Source: Kingdonia uniflora
Taxonomy: Eukaryota; Streptophyta; Magnoliopsida; Ranunculales; Circaeasteraceae
Assembly: GCA_014058105.1 (NCBI GenBank)
Contig: JACGCM010002017.1
Span: 186,001 to 250,000 of the forward strand
Length of the DNA stretch: 64,000 nt
Direction of reading: 5' to 3'
Below are positions 55,491 through 64,000 of this stretch, piece by piece. Under the pieces are notes generated by a model. That model searched no databases, was not told where the DNA came from, and saw nothing but the letters and a program-made list of their open reading frames with translations. Each line of letters begins with the position of its first letter. Position 1 is the first letter of the stretch. Made by a program: the position numbers and the translations under genes.

Positions 55491-57024
55491 AACCCTCTGT
55501 CTGAGAAGATTTCATCCACAAAATTAGGAGGCGGTACTTCAGAGGACTCACGCACGTATGTAGTGTGCATCTTAGTATCTTCGTCTTCATCCCGTAGAAC
55601 GTGCACGAAATCTGTACGATGAAACTCTTCTCAAAATCTTGAAGTTTTCTGCAAAAAAATTCGTACCCTGTCATTGTACCCGAGAGCGGGGGTACGATAT
55701 CGCCGACATCCCTACGTCCATTGACGTCTAAAATAATAAAAAACTGAGAATTTACTGTGGTCCATTCCTCAAAACCTACTACAAAACCATCCCAAAATGG
55801 GTTAACATACGAACATAATTCTTCGTATCGGGCCATCATCTCTCTTATACGGATCAAACATTTGGATGCCCCAGACTTTAACATAAGTGAATGGAATTGT
55901 TGGACGATGCCGACCTGCATCTCGTGTTCCGTACGTGTCTCCTGAATCCATTACTGTGTGGTACGATAATTGGCAGATGCTGTTGGAGTGGCTACGCTAG
56001 CACTGGCTCGGCTCGCCTTAAGTTTGAAATTCAAATTTATAACTTGGTGTACTGGTTTGTGGGCCTGGGCTGGTGGAGGTATCGGCTCATGCGTGCTAGG
56101 AAGTCGGTTTGGCATGCCACGAGGCATTCCCATAAGATGTAATACCTTTTACACAACACTTATGTTGACATTGTATTTGTGTGGGACCAACTATTTGGGA
56201 TTGAAATAGGTTTGATGTACCTAATAGTAGGGGATCACCTACCCTTCTTTCTACCCTACGATCTGTTCCAACCTCGCTCACGAAATCTTCGATTTTAATT
56301 TGGACTCTTTTACCGGCTAGAGCTCCAGTCGTGGATGCCCACTGAACTCCGGTAAGTAAAGCGGTCACTCCACCTCCACGATCTGCTTCTCTCTTAGTCG
56401 ACGCTAAACCCGCAACCAAAATTTCTTAGTATCGTGAATTGACCAATTATTTATGGTTAAAACTTCGATCTTTTTAGTTATTAGAACCCCATAGAAGGTT
56501 TCTATTGATCCCCTCTTACCAAGCGTGATTCTCTTCTTACAAAATTTGGCAACTGGTTTTTTTTTTTCGTTGTCGAATTCGGCTTCAGTAAGTGTTGTTG
56601 GGTTGTCTCTAACGCTATTTTTGTTGGTATTGTCTGGGCTGAGGTCGACGTTACTTGGCGTTGTTGGGTAGTCTCCTCATGCCGGTGGTGTGTGTAATGG
56701 TTGGTGGTCGTGGCCAAACCTTCGGCGATGGTTCGGGTTTCGATTCCAAGACTTACAAACGAGTTATTGAGATCATCGCTCCTCGCAACGACGTTTCCCT
56801 CTAAAGAAAGAGTTTCGGTTACGCCCAACGGAGGTGGTTGGGGGGGGGGGGGGGGGATGCTTCTATACCCAAAGCCTCGACAAGCCCTTCAAGCTTATCA
56901 AGATTATCTGATATCCTCGCTACATTATCAGCGAGCATAGATTTCTTCGTCGCGGGTCTTCCACGAGGCATCTTTGCTCTTGAAACTGATTACTCTTAGA
57001 TCTAACGCAGCTCTGGTACCACTT

Positions 57025-57411
57025 TGATATAAACTGATTACGTGGAAGCCAATAATCAAGAAAAATATCAGATTAACAAAAAAAATTAAGTTCTTGAGAA
57101 ACCTTAATTTTATTAGCTAGAACTTTTGTTCTGAACAAAACTAATTTAATTGAATTAACTGCATTAACTAACTGAGAAACAAATAACCTAGACCTCCCCT
57201 TTTATAGAACACAAGGGGTTAGAATTAAAAACTATAATTCTAATTGAAATAGACTTAAACTGAAAAACTACTAATAACTTAGGTTGGGCTTCTACAATAG
57301 AGCTTAAGCTAAAGACTAAAATACAAATTATTAAAAACATTAAATAAATATAGGCGGTACGATAGGTAAACGATCATCCTATTCCTATGAGGGATGGGAT
57401 GCGCCACATCG
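57025..57411 (-). repeat. 5' LTR (387 bp)
   Basis: Ends 125 bp before the start codon of the SMP-30-like gene. Its terminal TG has mutated to CG at 57410-57411. Confidence 0.9.
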
Positions 57412-57536
57412 CTATCATTCCCTTTTTAACAAAAATGACAATTCACAACCCCAACCTCTTCCTCTCTAACTATCTTCCCTCCTCTCTCATCCATCTCCCT
57501 CTTTCTCCAAAACCTCTCAAAAAAACTCCCACAAAA

Positions 57537-60500
57537 ATGGCACGTTTCCGTTGCTCCAAAACCTCCCTCCTCCTCACCTTCATACTCTCAGCAATCCCCT
57601 TAGCCTTCATAATCTCCCTCGAGAAGTCCCTCCCTCAAACCCAACACTACTCCTACCAAAGCAATGGATATTTACGCGAGAGCGCAAAATACGACACCCT
57701 TCACCGTCGTTTCCTCGTTGCGTTATTCGAAGGTGGTGTGGCTCAAATTAGGGTTCCAGATAACCACGCACCCGGTACATTGTTAGTTGAAGAAAAGGTC
57801 ATAATAGAGAGCGAGTTATTAGGGAATGCTACGTTGGGTGTTGTTATTGATGGGTCGAGAAATAGAGTGCTGGTTGTTAGTGCTGACGTGAAGTGGAATA
57901 GATATGGTGCTGTTGCGGCTTATGATTTGGAGTCTTTCAACCGGTTGTTTCTCACGCAACTTAGTGGACCAGGTGAATGAGTCTCTCTGTTATGCTTTGA
58001 ATGTTATATACAGTACTTAGGTTTGTAGGTTGTGTTGTTGTTGGGCTAATTTAAGATACATAGAGGTCAGAATAATTAAATGTGTATTTGACCGGCAAGA
58101 CGACGGGGACGAACATTTTGCGGCTCTGTTTGGTACACTGGAAATGTTTGTGATGGGAAATATTTCTGGTGATTTAGGCATATGTTAACCATTAGAGAGG
58201 AAAACTTGGGTTATTCGATGGTCAGCAGTTGTCTAAACCATTAGAAATAAATGTTTTTGGTGTACCTATGAGTGCGTTTAGAGCAAATTCCTCGTTCTTG
58301 GATGGCATCTTGATCTACTTGGTAGTTTTAAAAGAGAAGGATAGCTAGGCCTCAAGTAGTAGGAAACCCCTCTCTTCTTGCAGCCACCTGCACTACAAGT
58401 GGTCTTAATACTAAGAATAGAGAATAGGCGGAGCTATTTTAAAACGGAGGCTAAAAAATAGCCGGAGTTTAAAAGGGTAATACGGAAAAGCAAAAGTGAG
58501 CACATTAGGGCGAAGGACTAGCAAAGAATCAAAACGCAAGTGTCTTTTCTTTCTTGCTGGGCGTCTTGGGCGCGAAGGCGTGAGTAAGGAGCCGAAGGTA
58601 TAGCGTAGCAAAGAGTTAGGAAGCCGGAGTTAAAAAGAGCCAATGCTAAAAGAAAGTAGCAAGTGGGAGTCTAAAGCAGCAAAAAGTAGGCTACTCTTAA
58701 AAAACGTGAGGTGTTTTCTATAAAGCGCCATAGGGCGTGAGTTTAAAAGAAGTGAGGTAGCTTTCTACCTGCTGCCCACTGCAATAACTTCTTAAAGAAA
58801 AGAGCTAGTGATAAAAGCTAGGCTACTCTTAAAAGGAGTTAGAAAAGAACTATGAGCAGGGTGTGAGTTTGGAGACTTGACCCACCTTGTCAGAGCCAAC
58901 CCATACTCAGTAGTGGGTGTGAGTTTTATTTTATTTATTTTTTAAATTTAGTCCGCGCGGTATTATTTGGTCTGTGCAGTATTCATTACTCCGCACAACT
59001 ATTCATCTCTTCTCACACATCAATAAAAAAATATTTAGTATGTGTAGTGTAATTTAGTATGTGCGGTAATCAAAAGTATGCCACACTCGGTTGAGTTCTG
59101 ACAGCGCCACACCAGCCAATTCACACTCGTTTGGGGACTGCTGGAAGGCGTTTGGGTGTGAGCTGACATCCCCAATCCAAACCCTGTTAGAGATGCTCTA
59201 ACAACGGAGGTGGGAGTCATAGCAAGAATAGATGTGTTGCCAAACTACAGCTACAAAGAGAGGCATGGACTAAAGCCTGAGGTGATGCTGTTATATCTTA
59301 GTTATAAATAAGTGGGTTAAGGCGTTCAAAATAAAACAACAACGGAGGTGTATGAAAGAAAAGCAGAAAAAGAAGATGGAGCTAAGGTAGCCGGATTAAA
59401 GAATCTGTTAGAGCTAGCTTTAAAAGTAGGGCGTGGGTTATAAAGGGGGATTAAAGAATATGTTAGAGCTACGTTGAATTTCTTAATAGGCATGGGTTGC
59501 GAAGCTAGAGGAGCCGAAGGCTTGAATAAAAAGGTCTTAAGGAAAAGAGGTGTTTTCCATAAACGTGAGTAAGGCATCCTTTGCGTTTTCTTTCTTGCTG
59601 GGTAAGAGGGAAGGCTACGCTTTCTTGCTGGTCTCAAGTTCTGTTAGGAGTAGCAAGATAAGAGGTGTAAACCCCAATCAGTAGCCTATCTCGATATATC
59701 TCTAGATTAGCGGCTAAGTAGCTTTGTCTCTAGTCTCTATAACCCCTTTCTTTTGGCTCTCACGCTACTCTATTTTTATTTTTTTAAGCTCTAGGCATTT
59801 TTGCTCTAAAATAAAGCTGGTAGTGACGTTGTCTCTAGGATCCGGCTCACGTCGTCAGGATATAGTGATGCATATCTATCATTTTTTTTAAATCTACTAC
59901 AGGTGAAGATTATCTAATACGGCTTCCTCTTCCTCTAGCTTCGCAAATGAGCTATTTTACTTTTTTGAGGTAGCCTAACCCCGTATACTATTGCTGCAGT
60001 GATTAGTAGACAAGAGGTAGCCTAAGTTTCCTATTCTGTCGAAGCTAACGCGCTTTCCTTTTCCTATAGGATACGGTTAGGCTACCTCTTATGTCTTTAG
60101 CGTGAAGGTCAAGGTGCTATGAGCAACTACAGGCGTTGAGCCCTTTGGCTTCGTAAAAAAAAAAGATCTAAACCTTTCTAGTGCTTCATAATCCATTAGT
60201 GAGTAAGCAACATCAGTAGATTCACTTTGACTCCTATCTGCAACAGTAGCACCTCCCTAACCATTATTGTGTACCATGTTTGTAATAACAAGGCCATTCC
60301 TATACTTAATATCGGCATGGGTCTGATAGAAACCCATATTTTAGTAGTACATATGTATTTAGATTGACATGGTTCAACGGCATTGGCTGAATCGAGCTTA
60401 TGGTGTATGGAAACAAATTCGAGGTTTCAGGTTCAATAGTAGGGAAACACTCTTGATGAGATCATCTTCAGGATAGAAGGAAAAAGGGTAGGAAGAAGGC

Positions 60501-61831
60501 CTTTTTTGTTCCAACAGTATGCATGGGGTAGGAATAGAGGCAGGGTATCGCCCTAGTACAAGAAGTCTCTATTGTGTCTGAAATCTTTAAAATCGTTCAT
60601 GCTGGACCGTTATAAACAAAATACGGCGTGAAAGACTAAACCATATATGCGTCTTAGCCGTAACATTCTTGCATAGGATTTGAACCCTTTTAGCTTCTTT
60701 TATCACGGCTGCAGGAACAATACTAGTTTGGGTAGGAAATAAGTAGGAGAAATCTCCTCTCCTACCCCTTTTGTGCTCACATGAAATACTCTTGCACAAC
60801 TACTAACTATAAAAAAAAGCAAATGAACCTAGGCAAAAGAAGATGAATCCTAAACAATACAGGAACCTACTTTTATTGTTTCTTACTTCTTCTTTAATAC
60901 ATTGTAACAAGGTCATGTTGCAAGTGGCCCTAATTTAACGACATCCCAAGTCGGCCTTGTTTCGCACTTAGAAGTCCCAAAGAAAATGCGCTCTTTCTTG
61001 ACTATGTCTGGAAGCTGGCCTGCTTTGTAGTTGATTAGTCTCAATCTCCAAACTGATTATGAATATATATTTGATGATTGGACCATGTATATTAATCTAC
61101 ATTTATAGTGTTATATTATTTTGATTACAACCTATACCTACTTTGGTATCGATGTTTTCATTATTAATCTAATAGTGTTAGATTATTCTGATTTCAACCT
61201 ATACCTACTTTGGTATGGATGTTTTCATTATTAATCTATGTATATAATTTTTTAATTTAATGGTGTAGGTGACGAGAAATCATTAGCAGACGATGTAGCG
61301 GTAGACGCAGACGGCAATGCTTACATAACCGATGCAAAGGCAAGTAAACTATGGAAGGTTGGAGTTAACGGCGAGTTACTATCAATTATCAGAAGCCCGT
61401 TGTTTGTTCACAAACAGTGGTACAAGAACTTGGTTGCACTAAACGGAATTGTTTACCACCCCAATGGGTTTTTACTCGTCCTTCACACGATCAGCGGTAC
61501 ACTATATAAGGTTGATACCAAAAGTGAAGAAGTGAAGGTGGTTGAGTTAGTGGGAGGCAGTTCGCTAGCATTTGGAGATGGAATAGAGCTTATTTCTATG
61601 AATGAGCTTGTAGTTGCGGGAAATCCTTCGGGACGATTGGTTGAAAGTTTGGATGGATGGGAGACTGCGAAGGTCGTTGCTAAGTACTGGGGTCCTGCAC
61701 ATCGTTTGGCCTCGGCTGTGACGGTGAAGGATGGGAAGGTTTACCTTAATCACATGTTTGGGTTTGGATTTGGATTCCCCAAGTGGAAACATGTCATTGT
61801 AGAGGCTGTTTTTATGCCTGTAAACGTGTAG
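57537..61831 (+). CDS. SMP-30/gluconolactonase/strictosidine synthase-like beta-propeller protein
   Basis: Exon 1 is 57537-57972 and exon 2 is 61269-61831, with a 3.3-kb GT-AG intron in phase 1; together 332 residues. MARFRCSKTSLLLTFILSAI gives an N-terminal signal anchor or signal peptide. The rest has blade-like repeats of a six-bladed propeller: LLGNATLGVVIDGSRNRVLV, LADDVAVDADGNAYITDAK, LNGIVYHPNGFLLVLH and FGDGIELISMNELVVAG. These are typical of the plant calcium-dependent phosphotriesterase/SMP-30 superfamily; strictosidine synthase itself is one branch, but its catalytic context is not evident, so the substrate is unknown. The ATG at 57537 is preferred, since the longer open frame from 57387 runs into the LTR. 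Confidence 0.88.
58380..60140. other. Organelle-like repetitive block in the SMP-30-like intron
   Basis: Phrases such as 'gcgtgagtaaggagccgaagg', 'gaagccggagttaaaaagagcc' and 'tttctttcttgctgg' recur, and several resemble the reverse complement of the minisatellite in CSN6 intron 3 ('cttccttactcagcctccgg'). An inverted repeat, 'gaggtagcctaacc' (59969) against 'ggttaggctacctc' (60077), lies inside. No gene was found. An organellar origin is possible but unproven. Confidence 0.4.
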
Positions 61832-62699
61832 TTTTCGCTGTAGTCCCTATTCTTGCGAGTGATCACGCTATATTTAATGAGGTTGCAACTCTTAAGAACC
61901 TCTCAAAATCTGAACCTTTGTATTCCGCCAATGAAGGTTTTGATGATAGTTGGTTTAAAATGCAGGCAAAACTTACAAGGTCTTATCAAGAACGCACACA
62001 TACAATACAAGCGCCCAGTTGCTTCCCGTGAATTTTCATTACCAAGCGTGTTGTAAAAATATAGGCAGTCGATGAAAAGCGTTACGAAAAAAAAAGTCTG
62101 TTCTGGACATAGAAGTGAAGGGTAACTAAATGAATCACCAACATAACAGTCCTCTTTTGCGAATTAAGGACAGTTTCGATGAAATTTCAAATCTCAAAAT
62201 GTTACTCTTACCTGAAATGATAAGCTCACACCTAAAATCCGTCCTATAAATCGTATGAAACTGAAATCCAGAAGACAAATATTTTACTCAAAAAGAAGGG
62301 ACACTGAGTTTTATGCCATTATCTTGGGCAGACCTAACGTAGAGGCTGTCCACGACCTTTCCAATGTTGCTGGGAAAATCACATCTATCTTGGGATATTT
62401 GAAGATGACGAGGCACCCAGTACCCTGATCTAATGTTGAAAGCGATTTACAGATAACCAAATCAAAATCATGTTGAAAGCTTGTAAGTTGTCCGTCAGTC
62501 GAGTATCTTATGCATGATCAACTATTTCCAGTTACGTCTGAGAATTGTGAAGAATAATATTACCTTGACCAAGCCACGGTAAAATCTCGACAGCACTGTC
62601 TATAGTACCGGACACGTACCTTCAGCACTTTAACAATACAAAGACGTGTCTTCAGCACTAAAAAAATAATATAAAATGCTTTCGATGATGGATCACTAA
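61832..62699. other. 3' flank of the SMP-30-like gene
   Basis: Likely 3' UTR and downstream sequence. The phrase 'acc/gtcttcagcact' occurs twice near 62617 and 62648. No gene was seen. Confidence 0.4.
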
Positions 62700-63117
62700 G
62701 GCTCGGTTTGGTTTGGAAAGGCAATTGCAATGTATTTGCAATGAGTTGTAAAGCAATACAAGTCAATGTGTTTGTTTAGTAAGAACAAAATTGTATTGCA
62801 TTGCATAACAAAGTGATTGCAAAATAATGTTTTAAAAGGTCATTATTATTCTCTTATTTTGTCTCCCAAGTAAAAAAAAAAAAAAAAACTCAAAAGCAAA
62901 CTATGTTGTAGAGATTTTTCACTACAACCAAATGCAAGCAAAAAGATAACATTTCGGATAGAAATACAAGTTGTTTGCTTTGCAAAAGTGAACCAAACAC
63001 ATGTAAGTATTTTAAAAGAACCACATTGTAATTGTAAATCAAACCAAACACATAGAAGCAGTTAGAAATACAAATTGTTTGTATTTGCATCATGTTTGTT
63101 GCGAACCAAACTGAGCA
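62700..63117. mobile_element. Tourist-like (PIF/Harbinger) MITE
   Basis: The 418-bp element starts GGCTCGGTTTGGTT and ends in the near complement AACCAAACTGAGCA, between TAA trinucleotides (62697-62699 and 63118-63120), as PIF/Harbinger elements do. The interior is A/T-rich with an A-run and no gene. Confidence 0.75.
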
Positions 63118-63120
63118 TAA

Positions 63121-63629
63121 TATTACTGAAGTCATTAAAAATTAAACATATAAAAACCTATTTAATAGTTTTCCATTCTCTAAAAAATTTAAAATTAATA
63201 ATAAGATTATTAGAAAAGGGCCAACTAACCAAAAATATATCTCTCTCTCTCCAAAAGTCACAAGATGTCTGAAATTTTAAAGCACTTTATAAATAAGATA
63301 ATAATCAGCTATTGAGATATGCTCTAGAAACTATGAACCTCTCGTCTTGAAATTGCAATAAAATTACACATACGGATGATAAGTGACAATTACACAGCAA
63401 TGCATAAAACATTAGACTCTGTACTCAAAAAAATTCAATTACAAATGTCTCAAACAAATCTCTGAAATTTTAAAGCACTTTATAAATAAGATGATAATCA
63501 GCTATTGAGATATGCTCTAGAAACTATCAATCAGTTACCTACATTGATTTCTCTACTCAGAGCACATGCAAGTCCTTGAAACAAGGAAAAGTAGTAGCAC
63601 AACTACAATATCAGATAGCTAGACGAAAT
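63121..63629. repeat. Intergenic with a 67-bp direct repeat
   Basis: Positions 63268-63334 ('tctgaaattttaaagcactt...') recur at 63461-63527 with one substitution. This is probably the 3' UTR or downstream region of the minus-strand gene that follows. Confidence 0.7.
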
Positions 63630-63939
63630 CTACTTGAAGAGGTTCAAGTTCAGCCAGTCCCTGCATAATAGAAGAAAAAGAAATCCACAAATAAGAATCA
63701 CATCAACTGAAAATAAGTGAAGGACACAAAATATAGGTCCTTCAAGTGTGAAGATGAAAGTGCTCCGCTTACTTGCTAATGTCATCAAGGTGATCGTCAA
63801 AATCCACAATACTCTCCCACTTCTCAGTTAATATATAATCCAACAAGACCACATTTGCTGATGGCTCCTTAACAGTCAACACGCTCCCTGCAGCTAGCCC
63901 AGCTTGTTTCCAATTCTTAGACTGGTCCCTTGTATGAAG
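63630..63939 (-). CDS. Unrecognised gene, last two exons (partial)
   Basis: The penultimate exon runs from about 63939 (acceptor 'tggaacag') to 63773 and the last exon from 63660 to 63630 (stop TAG), joined by a GT-AG intron of 112 bp. They encode 65 residues including NWKQAGLAAGSVLTVKEPS, VVLLDYILTEKWESIVDF and the end DDISKDWLNLNLFK. The acidic, well-conserved-looking C-terminus and clean splice sites point to a real gene extending beyond the window's right edge. I do not recognise the family. The acceptor could instead lie further upstream, since ATG GAA CAG is in frame. Confidence 0.55.
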
Positions 63940-64000
63940 CTGTTCCATGAAGAAGAACGAAGATTAATTCAGCTAAACTCAAAGGGGAACCGCCTTGACT

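Larger units (their letters stand above)
55112..57411 (-). mobile_element. Short non-autonomous LTR element with gag-like frame
   Basis: Two LTRs (55112-55490 and 57025-57411) in the same orientation, TGATGT...ACATCA in the left-hand copy, are flanked by CTATC at 55107-55111 and 57412-57416. Reading on the minus strand, a primer site 'tggtaccagagctgcg' follows the upstream LTR (from 57020) and an ATG at 56971 starts MPRGRPATKKSMLADNVARI. A 17-G tract at 56840-56856 encodes a proline run, and the frame shifts across it into 56828-56502. No protease, reverse transcriptase or integrase was found in the 1.53-kb interior. The structure resembles gag-only terminal-repeat elements known in plants. 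Confidence 0.88.

Noticed and set aside
55402..55920. 172-residue minus-strand frame at the end of the 55-57 kb element
   Set aside because: It runs into the LTR and shows no retroviral-type protein motif; treated as part of the element, not a gene.
57387..57536. Upstream extension of the SMP-30-like frame
   Set aside because: It begins inside the LTR and crosses the target duplication; the ATG at 57537 fits the signal-anchor start.
60660..60720. Possible tRNA-like segment with 'ggatttgaaccc'
   Set aside because: The T-loop-like phrase stands alone; no acceptor stem, anticodon arm or D-arm could be paired around it.

Overview
This is nuclear DNA of a flowering plant, probably a eudicot. The genes are sparse and have GT-AG introns, the gene families are plant ones (a GRAS protein of the LATERAL SUPPRESSOR type, a PLS-class PPR protein, defensin-like peptides, an F-box/LRR protein), and LTR retrotransposons, MITEs and decayed gene fragments fill the rest. 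The species cannot be told from the sequence alone.

Layout. 0-0.5 kb: last coding exon of an RraA-like protein (+). 1.6-4 kb: Helitron helicase remnant, a solo LTR and small inverted repeats. 4.0-7.5 kb: four-exon F-box/LRR gene of the FBL10 type (+), convergent with 8.8-16.7 kb: nine-exon COP9 signalosome subunit 6 gene (-). CSN6 intron 3 (4.9 kb) holds a LINE split by a hAT MITE with an 8-bp target duplication and by a GC-rich, organelle-like block with a 52-bp-armed hairpin. 17-22 kb: remnants (truncated LTR element, DUF4283 fragment, PEX5 gene fragment) and a clean non-autonomous Mutator-like element. 24.1-25.3 kb: intact single-exon LAS/SCL18 GRAS gene (-) in a gene-poor 13-kb neighbourhood. 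28.1-28.8 kb: decayed CWC25-like splicing-factor fragment. 28.9-33.7 kb: an LTR element whose 3' half is duplicated as a 3.7-kb palindrome, with the whole unit between 5-bp target duplications. 34.4-36.2 kb: GT43 and OPR pseudogene fragments. 38.2-39.3 kb: tandem array directly abutting a glutathione peroxidase pseudogene. 40.8-46.0 kb: non-autonomous LTR element whose 3' LTR carries a recent 389-bp triplication. 47.4-49.9 kb: tandem cluster of defensin-like genes (two intact, one broken, one scrap). 50.1-52.5 kb: PPR gene with two single-base frameshifts (-). 55.1-57.4 kb: short LTR element with a gag-like reading frame, ending 125 bp upstream of 57.5-61.8 kb: a two-exon SMP-30/strictosidine-synthase-like gene (+). 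62.7-63.1 kb: Tourist-like MITE. 63.6-64 kb: last exons of an unrecognised gene (-).

Genes likely to be functional are RraA-like, FBL10-like, CSN6, LAS, defensin-like 1 and 3, the SMP-30-like gene and perhaps the PPR gene. FBL10-like (a predicted SCF substrate receptor) and CSN6 (part of the complex that deneddylates SCF cullins) sit tail to tail, a link that is probably fortuitous. No bacterial-type operon, CRISPR array, rRNA or convincing tRNA gene was seen. The strongest unusual structures are the palindromic LTR element, the LTR triplication, the defensin-like cluster and the organelle-like blocks in two introns.
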